A DNA stretch of 64,000 nt from Candidatus Poribacteria bacterium (GTDB taxonomy: Bacteria > Poribacteria > WGA-4E > WGA-3G): the NCBI GenBank assembly GCA_022828145.1, contig JAJEJA010000024.1:115093-179092 (forward strand), written 5' to 3'. This document shows positions 44,308-52,734 of the stretch, in pieces (position 1 is the stretch's first letter; each line of letters begins with the position of its first letter). The notes beneath the pieces are model-generated. The model was not told the DNA's origin, did no database searches, and worked only from the letters and a program-made list of their open reading frames with translations. Made by a program: the position numbers and the translations under genes.

Positions 44308-44565
44308 TTAATAAGATCCGTATACTTGTTCGCAACCTTCTTCAATTGCTTGTTTCATAATCTCTAAATCTTCCTTTGAAATTGCGCCAACAAGTTTGAG
44401 CAGTTCTTTGCCTGATAAGTCCTTTTGCGTTTCTCCTGACAACTCCAACACATAATCTAATACCTGTCTCTGTTGTACGGACGAAAGGTTTTTGAGTCGT
44501 TCTAAGATTTCTTGAATATGGTCTGAATTTTCCAGGGTATTTCCTCCTTTGCTGTTTGTACACAC
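44308..44565 (-). CDS. Small helical protein, antitoxin-like, no partner
   Basis: The frame of up to 85 residues is open from GTG 44565. A strong AGGAGG lies inside it, 7 bases before a CTG (44535), so translation may begin there, giving about 75 residues. The motif IQEILERLKNLSSVQQRQVL resembles the N-terminal helix pair of DUF2281/VapB-type antitoxins, and the tail KLVGAISKEDLEIMKQAIEE matches the SKEDLE-type tail of such proteins. No toxin gene is adjacent, so it may be solitary or act on a distant partner. Confidence 0.6.
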   Translation of the reverse strand: MCTNSKGGNTLENSDHIQEILERLKNLSSVQQRQVLDYVLELSGETQKDLSGKELLKLVGAISKEDLEIMKQAIEEGCEQVYGSY

Positions 44566-44573
44566 CTGTTCTT

Positions 44574-44688
44574 ATACCATTTCAATTAATTTTTCTCTCA
44601 TTACCGACTGTTTAGAAATGAAGCGGGGAACGGCACAATCTAACAGAATGTGCTACAGTAAAGAGGCATTTTGATTTAGAAATGGTAT
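44574..44688. mobile_element. Putative 115-bp MITE with ATACCATTTC ends
   Basis: The left end ATACCATTTC and right end GAAATGGTAT are perfect inverted repeats bounding non-coding sequence that contains GTTTAGAAATGAAG and TGTGCTACAG. A solitary AGAAATGGTAT end also occurs near 11899. No target duplication is evident. Confidence 0.4.
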
Positions 44689-44690
44689 TA

Positions 44691-44741
44691 GATTTCAATT
44701 AACGCATACTAAAAATATGATAAATGATCTCTATTAGATAT
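44691..44741 (-). promoter_or_regulatory. Shared upstream element, copy 2
   Basis: GATTTCAATTAACGCATACT continues as AAAAATATGATAAATGATCT and CTATTAGATAT. It is the second copy of the element at 44231-44281, here upstream of the small antitoxin-like gene. The remaining 76 bases to the WD40 gene end show nothing notable. Confidence 0.5.
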
Positions 44742-44817
44742 GATACAACATTTTCACATAAAAAGAAAGGACATAGAATCATAGGGTGTTTAAAGCGGGT
44801 TTATTCTCTTTAGGCTT

Positions 44818-47088
44818 TCAGTTAGAAGGCACGTCCCAAAGCACAATAGTTCCGGCGTTATATCCTAAGTATCCATTTCCACCACAAACACTTGCAAGTG
44901 TTTTGCCATCTGACGCAAAGGTGAGTCCACTAATGAAAACTCCATGTCCGTTGTATGTGGTAATGCGTTGCACGTCCTTTAATTCCCATAAGTAAATTTT
45001 GCCAGATGTGTCACCGCTTGCAAGAAGTTTGCCATCACGGGAAAATGTCAGTTTGCTAACTACGTGGTCATGCTTGAGTATTGTATTTGGATGGTCATGC
45101 TTGAGTATTGCATTTGGACGAATTTCTGGAATTTTCCACACGTAAACTGTCTTATCTCCTCCTCCTGCAGCAATCGATTTACCATCAGGTGAAAACGCTA
45201 ATGTATAGATTCTATTTCTGTGCAAGCCCACTGTATCTAAAATTCTATTTCCCCAGTTTGCTGAGGTTTTAAGCGTGATATGTTTACCTGTTTGTGTATC
45301 CCATAGCTTAACACCGCGATCCGTTCCAACGCCAAGAGTCTTTCCATCAGGTGCTAAAGCATATATACTCACCCGACTGTTTTTCGCATTATCATTAAAA
45401 GTATTCACCTGTTTTTTATTTTGAACATCCCATATTTCGATGCCTTCGTTTGTCTCGATAGCCACACTTTCGCCATTTGGCGTAAAGACACTTTTGGTAT
45501 GTAGACTGATAAATGTTCCATCGTCAAATGAAGTAGAGGAGTGTCTGCGATCGACATTGTTGACAGTAAAACCATCAATATGTTCTCCAGTGGAAACATC
45601 TAAAACCTGAATCTTACTTTCGTTGTTACTTATTACACTCTCGCTGATAATAGTTTTATCGTCTATCCCCAAAACGAAGTTATAGATGTTATTTGCTGTT
45701 ATTTTTTGTTTTTTTCTACCACTGTTCACATCCCATAGTTGAACGTTACTACCCTCTCTACTTGCGAGGAATTTGTCCTCGTGTGAAAACGCAATAGTCG
45801 ACAACTTTTTATAACCTGTGGTTATGAAACGAAGTTTCTGAGAGTCTCGCGTTTCCCGCAAAGCAACTACACCGTTGCTGTCATAAGTGGTAAGGGTTGA
45901 TCCATCATAAGATAAAATAAACCGCCATGGATATGCGTCTAACCATTCTACAATCTGACTGTGTGAAGTCATGACACTTTGTGTTGCAATGTCCCATATC
46001 TTATATCCATTATCATCAATAATAGCAAGCGTTTTGCCGTCACCTGAAAACCTTATTTTTACATCCTTCGGAAATTCAGCGATCTTTCTACGTGAAGGGA
46101 TATCCCATAGCACATATCCTCTATCATCAAACAGAGCAACGGTCTTGCCATCCCCAGAAAAAGTCACTTTTGTACTTCCTCGCAGCATAGCGAGTTGCTC
46201 GCCTGTGTTTACATCCCATATCTCAATTGATACTCCTTGTGCAGTCGTTCCATCTAAACGTGCGCGTCGGTAGTCAGAAATACTTACAAGTGTGTTGCCA
46301 TCGGGAGCAAATCTTAGTGTATTCACCCATTTAATATATTGACCGCCATCCTTCACATCTGGATCCGGGAAATAGGGTCGTAGATATTGAATAGGTAATG
46401 AGATACTATCAGTCGCAACTGTAGTAAGCGTGCGTGTCTCTGTATTGGTTTTGGCATTTCGTATGCCTATTGTACCGTCCTTTTTTCCAACAGCAAATAC
46501 AGTATCACCCGTTTTGTAGATATATGTATCAATTGCGCGTCGCCAATTCCTATACTTTCTGTGACTGAGTTTAGGTAAATTCGGGTTGAAAGTTGCTAAC
46601 TGTTCTCCGTTGGTAACATTCCAAATCCACACGACACCATTCCAATTCTGACTTTGACATATAAGGGTTTTGCTATCCGGAGAAAACTTCATAGACCTGA
46701 AAGGTCCGTCAGGTGTATCGAATTTCAGTCTTTGTTCACCCGTATCTGCATTCCAGAAACGAATCATCTTGTCATACCCACTGGTCGCAAGTGTCTCACT
46801 ATCCGGTGAAAATGCTATTTTAGAAGTATATTGTGTATCAAATCTGATAAGGTCTGTGTGTCGGGCATTTGTATTGACGTCATAAAGCCAAACCCCTGTG
46901 GTACTGGATATTGCTAACCGATTACCGTCAGGAGACAACTGAATATCACGTATTGTTCCTTTTCCAAGACGTGCTCTTGCATGTTCAGGCAGATTTAATT
47001 GCGTATAGTCCTGTGAGAATATGGTAGGATTATATGTTACAAAAAGTATGAGTAACACCAAAATAGTTAAAAATAACCTTGTTTTCAT
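44818..47088 (-). CDS. Secreted WD40 beta-propeller protein
   Basis: The start at ATG 47088 is chosen because the signal peptide MKTRLFLTILVLLILFVTYN begins there with GAAGAG just before it. The longer frame to 47136 runs into the end hairpin of the IsrB element and is artefactual. The protein has about 756 residues with many WD40-like blades (IAFSPDSETLATSGYDKMIR, LTFSRDGKLLASGDTSGKIY, LAFSPDGKSIAAGGGDKTVY), enough for two propellers. It is probably a periplasmic or surface interaction platform. Its natural promoter has probably been displaced by the insertion. Confidence 0.88.
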   Translation of the reverse strand: MKTRLFLTILVLLILFVTYNPTIFSQDYTQLNLPEHARARLGKGTIRDIQLSPDGNRLAISSTTGVWLYDVNTNARHTDLIRFDTQYTSKIAFSPDSETLATSGYDKMIRFWNADTGEQRLKFDTPDGPFRSMKFSPDSKTLICQSQNWNGVVWIWNVTNGEQLATFNPNLPKLSHRKYRNWRRAIDTYIYKTGDTVFAVGKKDGTIGIRNAKTNTETRTLTTVATDSISLPIQYLRPYFPDPDVKDGGQYIKWVNTLRFAPDGNTLVSISDYRRARLDGTTAQGVSIEIWDVNTGEQLAMLRGSTKVTFSGDGKTVALFDDRGYVLWDIPSRRKIAEFPKDVKIRFSGDGKTLAIIDDNGYKIWDIATQSVMTSHSQIVEWLDAYPWRFILSYDGSTLTTYDSNGVVALRETRDSQKLRFITTGYKKLSTIAFSHEDKFLASREGSNVQLWDVNSGRKKQKITANNIYNFVLGIDDKTIISESVISNNESKIQVLDVSTGEHIDGFTVNNVDRRHSSTSFDDGTFISLHTKSVFTPNGESVAIETNEGIEIWDVQNKKQVNTFNDNAKNSRVSIYALAPDGKTLGVGTDRGVKLWDTQTGKHITLKTSANWGNRILDTVGLHRNRIYTLAFSPDGKSIAAGGGDKTVYVWKIPEIRPNAILKHDHPNTILKHDHVVSKLTFSRDGKLLASGDTSGKIYLWELKDVQRITTYNGHGVFISGLTFASDGKTLASVCGGNGYLGYNAGTIVLWDVPSN

Positions 47089-47095
47089 CACTCTT

Positions 47096-47138
47096 CGGTG
47101 TGGAGACCCCGCTGCTTTAGCACGGGGAGGAAACACCG
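47096..47138 (-). other. Right-end hairpin of the IsrB element
   Basis: This is a two-tier stem: outer CGGTGT/ACACCG and inner CCCCG/CGGGG around GCTGCTTTAGCA. It overlaps the last codons of the IsrB ORF and ends 7 bases before the WD40 start. The loop motif GCTTTAGC is shared with the left-end hairpin at 48324-48343, as expected for the paired ends of IS200/IS605-type elements. Confidence 0.65.
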
Positions 47139-48145
47139 ATCCTATAATTGAAGTTTAGTTTTCTCAAGACTGTGAATTCTTTCTGTTTTGCACCTGTTGT
47201 TAGTCGTTTTCCATCAAGGCTGTAGATTGAAAACAACCCTTTTGAGTTTATACCTGCCAGTCGTGTCAAGCCGTATTTGGCATGTTTAACAAGTGTATTC
47301 TTCACCAACCCATTTTTTAGAATCGTGCCACCATATCTGCTACGCATGCCACCTTTCTTTGGAACTTCACGATGCAGATTGCGTCTTGCAATCGGTATCG
47401 GTGAAATGCAGAATATACTTGTATTGTCCACAATCGCATCTCCACCTACGGTATGATAGGCAAGACACCATGAGTCAACACAATGGGCGTCAAAGGTTTC
47501 TGCTAACTTCTTGGTAGATTTCTTGAGACCGAGTCTATCTCTAATCTCTTTTGTTTCATATCCTTGCAGTGTTAGCAGTTTCCATCGTTTCTTGACTTCA
47601 CTATAAAACCAGTCCTTACCAACTTGCAGCGGACTAAAAGACGTGTTCCACTTCTTTTGATACTGTTTTGTCTGCGCCTTGATGTCCTCAACACACACAT
47701 GCGTGACTGGATAGAGTTTAGATAACCAATCAAGGATACGCAACTTCCAATCCCATCTTGCACGCGTGCCAGCTGGAATACGCTCTGTGTTAGCAAGGCG
47801 ATTTGTTCTGTTCTTTCGGTTTGGACACTTTCGTGACCTGCGACTCCTACGCAACTCTTTTCGTTTAGCAACTTTTCTTGACACTTGGTTATGTGCATCT
47901 GCTTGAATATTCAGATACGTGTGAGACTCTGATTTTACGGTAAATCCTTCCTTCTTACTACCAGGATCCACACCTATGGCTATGTCTTGACTATGGTTTT
48001 CTGAAGGATTTTTGTTTAATCTAACACAAAATACACCATTACGCCAAAATGGTGTTGCCTTACCTGATTTAATCCACTTTTTAGCACGTGATGGCTTAGT
48101 AGGCATTAATGGTTTTTGGTTTTTATCAACAACTGGAACAAACAT
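47117..48145 (-). CDS. isrB: IsrB-type RuvC nuclease (RRXRR protein, no HNH)
   Basis: The 342-residue protein shows the IscB/IsrB architecture: N-terminal PLMP motif (KPLMPTKPSRAKKWI, residues 11-25), RuvC-I with Asp60 (IGVDPGSK), an Arg-rich bridge helix (RRSRRSRKCPNRKNR, 99-113), RuvC-II Glu153 (VCVEDIKAQ) and RuvC-III with His221 and Asp224 (FDAHCVDSW). Only about 65 residues separate RuvC-II and RuvC-III and they carry no HNH motif, which defines IsrB rather than IscB. Characterised IsrB proteins are about 350 residues and are omega-RNA-guided DNA nickases. A TnpA gene is not present here. Confidence 0.9.
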   Translation of the reverse strand: MFVPVVDKNQKPLMPTKPSRAKKWIKSGKATPFWRNGVFCVRLNKNPSENHSQDIAIGVDPGSKKEGFTVKSESHTYLNIQADAHNQVSRKVAKRKELRRSRRSRKCPNRKNRTNRLANTERIPAGTRARWDWKLRILDWLSKLYPVTHVCVEDIKAQTKQYQKKWNTSFSPLQVGKDWFYSEVKKRWKLLTLQGYETKEIRDRLGLKKSTKKLAETFDAHCVDSWCLAYHTVGGDAIVDNTSIFCISPIPIARRNLHREVPKKGGMRSRYGGTILKNGLVKNTLVKHAKYGLTRLAGINSKGLFSIYSLDGKRLTTGAKQKEFTVLRKLNFNYRIGVSSPC

Positions 48146-48343
48146 AGTTTGTAATTTCCTTTTCAGGATATATATTGCCCCATCCAGATCACATTACAGA
48201 GCGGAATCAGACTTGGGGAGCATCTGAAACATCAATAACTTACCAATAGTTCGTAATGCGATATTTTACTGTAGTCAATAGTTTAACTCGTGGAGTGAAC
48301 GCTTGGTATGCGCTTCACACAAGCCCCTTGCTTTAGCTTGGGG
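48146..48343 (-). ncRNA. Candidate omega RNA and left end of the IsrB element
   Basis: The 198 bases upstream of isrB have no ORF but strong hairpins: CCCC-AAGCTAAAGC-AGGGG at 48324-48343 and GTGAAGCGC/GCGTTCAC at 48295-48318. In characterised IscB/IsrB loci the guide RNA is encoded just upstream of the nuclease, with its guide segment at the 5' end taken from flanking DNA. By that rule the guide would lie just beyond 48343, around 48344-48375. The ends are approximate. Confidence 0.6.
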
Positions 48344-48380
48344 TTACTGACTGTGTAAGAGTTCCGTTCTGAGATTTAAA

Positions 48381-48408
48381 TTGACATTCCTGCCAACTAT
48401 GGTATAAT
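48381..48408 (+). promoter_or_regulatory. Consensus sigma70 promoter for the DUF5069 gene
   Basis: A perfect TTGACA and a perfect TATAAT are separated by 16 bases. The start codon at 48468 is 60 bases downstream. It lies just outside the presumed left end of the IsrB element. Confidence 0.75.
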
Positions 48409-48467
48409 AAACGCTGTAGACATGTTAGCACAAATTAAAAAAATTTGAAAGGAAATGAATTTTTATT

Positions 48468-49751
48468 ATGGATTTAACACGCCAACCACCACGTCGCCCC
48501 TCTAATCTCGATGTTGCGGGGATTGTGGGTGCCGCACGAATGACAGACAAGGCACGCGCACACAACGATGAAACACTCGGAGAATTTGTCTATGGAAAAT
48601 ACTCCGGATTAGACCGACGAATATTAGCGTTCTTGAATATTACGGCAGATGATTTTGCGGTAGCAGCAGATGAATACGATGATGGAGCACTCAGCAAGTG
48701 GATGCTTGAAACAGGAAACAGATCTGCCGAGGAAATTGAGGAATTCAACAGATCAGAACTTGAGAAACTACCCGCTGACAAGAAACATAAACAACTTCTG
48801 GAAGAACGTCTTGCGAAGTTTGCACCGGATCGCACGGATATCAAGACAGTGCTGCAATCAATTGAACTGGATGATTGGGGTTGTTTTTGGCAGGTTGATC
48901 TGACTGTGCGTCCACCACGTAGTGCACGCGCAAGAGATGTCGCGGGAATCTGTGGTGTTGCTCGTATGGCAGATAAAGCACGGGCAGAACGCGCAGGAAA
49001 AATCGGTGAATACAAATACGGCGACACGTCTGGTCAAGATGTTCGTATTTTGGAATTCCTCGGTGTTTCCGCTGACGATTTCCAGCTCGCAGCAGTCAAA
49101 AACCCAAACGATATTGAGATCGGTGAATGGGTCCTGGAAAACTCTGATAGATCAAGAGAAGAGATTGATACTTTCAATCACGCTATGGTGAATCGCGGTC
49201 CTAATGAAACGACACGTGAACGTTTTGAAGCAAGACGGCAAGAAGTAGATCCAACTCGAACAGACATCAATACATGGGTTGCTTTACAAGACTTAGACGA
49301 TGAGTTGAGTTTCGGTATCGTTGATCTACGAAGACGAGCACCGAGAAGTCCAAACAGTACAGATGTCTATGGAATGGTTCACTTGGCACGTTTGATAGAT
49401 AAAGGAAGGGCATTTATTGGTGAGACTTTAGGCGAGTATTTTTACGCTGAGGATTCTGGTATGGATAGAATGGCACTCGGCTTTCTCGGCGTTTCTGCTG
49501 ACGACTTTACCGAAGCACTTAGAATACATCCTAACGACGAGGATGTTGAAGCATGGTTGAAAGAAAACTACGCAAAAAGTGATAATGACATCAAAGAATT
49601 CAATGAAAAGATTAGTCAAATGGGCCCTGAAACTGAACGCCATAAAGCTATGATGGCAAGAATGCTTAAGAAAATTAATGCTGAGTCTGAGAACATCAAC
49701 ACCTGGTTTGCTATGATGGAACTTGATGATGAAAAAACATTTGCCATATAG
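48468..49751 (+). CDS. Triple DUF5069-domain protein
   Basis: The 427-residue protein is made of three tandem copies of a 145-residue DUF5069-like domain, each starting DLTRQPPRRPSNLDVAGIVG, DLTVRPPRSARARDVAGICG or DLRRRAPRSPNSTDVYGMVH. Each then has DKARA or DKGRA, LGEFVYGKYSGLDRRIL-type and ADDFAVAADE-type segments, and ends in TDIKTVLQSIELDD-like sequence. DUF5069 proteins are usually single-domain and their function is unknown. There is no signal peptide, so it is cytoplasmic. AAAGGAAATG lies before the start. Confidence 0.85.
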   Translation: MDLTRQPPRRPSNLDVAGIVGAARMTDKARAHNDETLGEFVYGKYSGLDRRILAFLNITADDFAVAADEYDDGALSKWMLETGNRSAEEIEEFNRSELEKLPADKKHKQLLEERLAKFAPDRTDIKTVLQSIELDDWGCFWQVDLTVRPPRSARARDVAGICGVARMADKARAERAGKIGEYKYGDTSGQDVRILEFLGVSADDFQLAAVKNPNDIEIGEWVLENSDRSREEIDTFNHAMVNRGPNETTRERFEARRQEVDPTRTDINTWVALQDLDDELSFGIVDLRRRAPRSPNSTDVYGMVHLARLIDKGRAFIGETLGEYFYAEDSGMDRMALGFLGVSADDFTEALRIHPNDEDVEAWLKENYAKSDNDIKEFNEKISQMGPETERHKAMMARMLKKINAESENINTWFAMMELDDEKTFAI

Positions 49752-49834
49752 AGGAATTCGTTAAGACTAATTGAACCTGGATCCATGATTGATACGACAT
49801 ACCTCACTGAATCTGATGATAAAAGAGATTAAGA

Positions 49835-50248
49835 GTGAAGCAGTATTCACGGGTTATTACACTTGTAGGGGGTGTTGTGGCTTTAATTGGTTTTGCATTC
49901 CCCTGGATGGAAGATATACCAGGACATGAACTTGCAAACAACTCATCCTCTGTTTTATTAGTTTCCATAGTTACTTGGATAATTATTGTTACAAGTTTAG
50001 TATTGAATAGACAAACAATCATAAAGGGTACAATCTCAAGAATAATGGTGACGATTTGCAGTGGTATTGGACTATACTGTTTTATCAGACTGTTCTTTGG
50101 GGAAAGGTGGAATGTTAGTATCTATGGATATTCTGTTGAAGAACTTCAATATGGTGCGTTTATAAATGCGATAGGATTTATCATTGCAATCGTAGGTATA
50201 TGGAATTATCCAAAAACGGGAGACCTATCAGACTCCGATGAAGGATAG
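49835..50248 (+). CDS. Four-TM membrane protein, unknown
   Basis: The 137-residue protein starts at GTG, with AAGAGA about 6 bases upstream. Predicted TM helices lie at about residues 6-24, 41-57, 67-88 and 107-125, and the tail is acidic (DLSDSDEG). A short periplasmic loop has WMEDIPGHELANNSS. No family is recognised. It lies between the DUF5069 and BNR genes on the same strand. Confidence 0.68.
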   Translation: MKQYSRVITLVGGVVALIGFAFPWMEDIPGHELANNSSSVLLVSIVTWIIIVTSLVLNRQTIIKGTISRIMVTICSGIGLYCFIRLFFGERWNVSIYGYSVEELQYGAFINAIGFIIAIVGIWNYPKTGDLSDSDEG

Positions 50249-50280
50249 AAAACTGTCAGTACAGAAAAGGAGAACGCATA

Positions 50281-51270
50281 ATGTTTTTTGCTACAAAAAA
50301 TGCCATCTATTCCATTGAAGATAATGGGAATAGTAAACCTATTGAAATATATAATGCGACTAACCAACAAAGTCCTGAAATTAGTGATAACTACGGTACG
50401 TTAATTTCAATACCAGAAATGCAGTCCATAGCGGTTGCACTTTCAGATGGGACGCTCTTGATTCTAACACCGAATGGTGAGAAGAGCCAGACCTCAATAA
50501 AAATTCCAACTGGAATTGAAGACCCAATTGCTTCACTGCTTTTTATTCGTGAAGACCCTTTGACACTACTGATCGGAACGGATGAAGGTGCTTATGTCTA
50601 TCGTCTCGTTGGTGAGGAAGGTCCTGCAGAACGCATTCAAACTTTTGATGATTTAGAATGCAGAAAAGATTGGTATACCCCTTGGGGAGGCCCACCTGCT
50701 GTGCGGACATTAGCAAAAACTAAAGACGGTTTTTGTTATGCTGATATTCATGTTGGCAGTATCATGCGTTCACCCGATGAAGGTGTTTCATGGGAACCTG
50801 TTACACCGGACCTCAATAAAGATGTACATCAGGTTGCTACGTGTCCCGCAGACGATAATCAGGTATTTGCTAATACCGCAAACGGCGTCTATGTAAGTAA
50901 AGACCGAGGTGACTCGTGGATAAACAGACTTGAAGGATTACCTGTTCGATATGGGACTGCTATTGCCATAGATCCAACTGACCCAGACTTGATGCTTGCC
51001 TCAGTCCAGCGAGGACCGAGAGGTGGTGGTGCTTGGTTATGTCGTTCGGATGACGGCGGTTCAACTTGGACTGAACTCAACGATCAAATAACAGAACAAG
51101 CAGGTCGTATAAGCACTGGTTCCATCGCTTTTGCTGCCGATGGAACCGCATGGGCAGCTATCGGAAAGACACTCTATATAGGTCTGGATGGTGCAACGGA
51201 TTGGAGTCCTTTCTGGACAGCACCAGCGTCCGATTCATCAGAATATCCGATCAAAACCCTTGCTGCTTAA
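50281..51270 (+). CDS. BNR/sialidase-like beta-propeller protein
   Basis: The 329-residue protein lacks a signal peptide and has Asp-box (S/T-x-D-x-G-x-x-W) motifs: SPDEGVSWEPV, SKDRGDSWINR and SDDGGSTWTEL. These are characteristic of BNR repeats in YCF48/sialidase-like propellers. No catalytic sialidase Arg triad was located, so a binding role is more likely. GGAG lies about 9 bases before the ATG. A truncated MITE begins 10 bases after its stop. Confidence 0.85.
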   Translation: MFFATKNAIYSIEDNGNSKPIEIYNATNQQSPEISDNYGTLISIPEMQSIAVALSDGTLLILTPNGEKSQTSIKIPTGIEDPIASLLFIREDPLTLLIGTDEGAYVYRLVGEEGPAERIQTFDDLECRKDWYTPWGGPPAVRTLAKTKDGFCYADIHVGSIMRSPDEGVSWEPVTPDLNKDVHQVATCPADDNQVFANTANGVYVSKDRGDSWINRLEGLPVRYGTAIAIDPTDPDLMLASVQRGPRGGGAWLCRSDDGGSTWTELNDQITEQAGRISTGSIAFAADGTAWAAIGKTLYIGLDGATDWSPFWTAPASDSSEYPIKTLAA

Positions 51271-51280
51271 ATGATCTATT

Positions 51281-51401
51281 AACGTGAGTCTGATAAATCA
51301 GAACAAATAACTACGTAGGTTGGGTTGAGGCACGAAACCCAACATCTTGACCCATTATGGAGCAATACATGTCGGGTTTCGCTTCGCTCTACCCGACCTA
51401 C
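51281..51401. mobile_element. MITE-like element, core type A, right end missing
   Basis: It starts AACGTGAGTCTGATAAAT and continues into the type A core (GTAGGTTGGGTTGAGG at 51315 to ACCCGACCTAC at 51401). No matching inverted end follows; the next bases (GGAAGAAAACTATACC) are unrelated. The right half of the core resembles the GTCGGGTTTCGCTTCGCTCT variant seen at 8669, which suggests recombination between copies. Confidence 0.6.
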
Positions 51402-51461
51402 GGAAGAAAACTATACCTTCATTTAGAAGTTGACAGAACAGTAGATTGAAGAGGTGGAAGC

Positions 51462-51827
51462 ATGAATGTTTTAGGTATTGATTTTACCTTCTTTGCAGTA
51501 AGCAATATGCAGGAATCTATTTCCTTCTATCGTGATGTCCTTGGTATTCCACTGACGGTTTTGGCACATGAAGGTAAATGGGCAGAATTTGAGACTGAAC
51601 ATGGAACTTTGTCATTAGGTGAAGGTGATTTTTTTACTGACCCCGGTGGTGGGATGGTGGCTTTTGCTGTTGAGGACGTGAAAGCTGCTATTGTGGAATT
51701 AGAACAAGCAGGGATTAAACCCCAATCATCTTTGGGTGAATCTGCCGTCTGTTTCTGGGTAGTCATTGAAGACCCAGATGGAAACCGTATTATCATCCAC
51801 CAGCGAAAGGATAAGACCGTTGGTTAA
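51462..51827 (+). CDS. VOC (glyoxalase/bleomycin-resistance) family protein
   Basis: The 121-residue single-domain protein has the two beta-alpha-beta-beta-beta modules of the vicinal oxygen chelate fold: FFAVSNMQESISFYRDVLGI at the N-terminus and VEDVKAAIVELEQAGIKPQ, then WVVIEDPDGNRIIIHQ at the C-terminus. Potential metal ligands are Glu residues in EFETEHGTLSL and His in IIIHQ. The substrate is unknown. GAGGTGG lies 6 bases before the ATG. Confidence 0.88.
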   Translation: MNVLGIDFTFFAVSNMQESISFYRDVLGIPLTVLAHEGKWAEFETEHGTLSLGEGDFFTDPGGGMVAFAVEDVKAAIVELEQAGIKPQSSLGESAVCFWVVIEDPDGNRIIIHQRKDKTVG

Positions 51828-51934
51828 ACAAATTCAAAATTTTATTGTATAATTATACAATAGTTTGGACAATTTTCAGATTTTTTCTGTTGTATCTTTC
51901 ATTAGAATATACATTTCTTATATCCTGAATGAAA

Positions 51935-52155
51935 TACACCTTTCGCCCCTCTGGGGCTTAGGTTTGAGATACGAATATGTTTCTATACACCTTTCGTCCC
52001 TCTGGGACTGTCGCATTGATGTCGTTTCTATTTTGGCTGAGTTTCTAAACCCATATATTTCACTAATAAAACAGAGCAGCCCCAGCGGGGCGACAGGTGT
52101 ATAGAAATGCAAATATACAATAATCTTTAGCCCCAGCGGGGCGACAGATGTATAG
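51935..52155. repeat. Four-unit repeat cluster in inverted orientation
   Basis: Two forward units, TACACCTTTCGCCCCTCTGG (from 51935) and TACACCTTTCGTCCCTCTGG (from 51985), face two inverted units, AGCCCCAGCGGGGCGACAGG (52078-52104) and AGCCCCAGCGGGGCGACAGA (52129-52155). Unit spacing is 50 or 51 bases. The 380-base gap 51828-52207 has no gene. The upstream part of the next frame falls inside this repeat, which supports the later start at 52208. Confidence 0.75.
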
Positions 52156-52207
52156 TTATGCAGACAGTTATTGTAATCTTATAATGAAAAACTCAAAGGG
52201 ACTTAAA

Positions 52208-52717
52208 GTGAATATTAAAAGAACAATTCAACTTGCAGTTTTAATATCTATCTCCATTCTTATCTTTGGACATATCGGATGTGAACGGGTCCAACAAGTA
52301 TTGGATTCACAGACAGTCATTGATGTACCAATAGAGGCACGAGACCATGTGTGGCCTGTTGATCAAAACGGTGTTGAAGTGCCTGTCCCAGGAACATGGG
52401 TGTTAGTTTCACATACGCACGAAAATTCAACATCTACAATTGGTGAGAGTTTTACCTTACCAGCAGATCCACAACCTATTCTACAAGTATCAGATGGTAC
52501 ATACACAGATGGTGAAGGTATCCTCTGGACAAAAATAAGACTCATAACTGCTGAAGGAGATAGATGGCAGTTCATTGAACGGGTGGACACAAGCGTAACG
52601 CCGCATCAATTACACGCAATAGTTACAGTAGATGAAAACGGTATCCCTATATTGGAATATGCGGAATATCCTTTTGTGTTACCGAAATATAACGTGCAAG
52701 TTTGGGAAAAACAGTGA
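52208..52717 (+). CDS. Predicted lipoprotein, unknown function
   Basis: I place the start at GTG 52208, because AAAGGGA lies 7 bases upstream and the signal (VNIKRTIQLAVLISISILIF) begins there. Frames from 52148 or 52184 extend into repeat sequence. The lipobox is HIGC. The mature part, of about 140 residues, has two beta-rich segments (WPVDQNGVEVPVPGTWVLVS and HAIVTVDENGIPILEYAEYP). No family is recognised. It is followed 17 bases later by an MFS gene. Confidence 0.65.
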   Translation: MNIKRTIQLAVLISISILIFGHIGCERVQQVLDSQTVIDVPIEARDHVWPVDQNGVEVPVPGTWVLVSHTHENSTSTIGESFTLPADPQPILQVSDGTYTDGEGILWTKIRLITAEGDRWQFIERVDTSVTPHQLHAIVTVDENGIPILEYAEYPFVLPKYNVQVWEKQ

Positions 52718-52734
52718 GGTATCCTATCTAATCC

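Noticed and set aside
47089..47136. N-terminal extension of the WD40 protein
   Set aside because: It is formed by the IsrB end hairpin; the signal peptide starts at 47088.
51935..52155. Possible CRISPR array
   Set aside because: Only four units, in two orientations, and no cas gene nearby.
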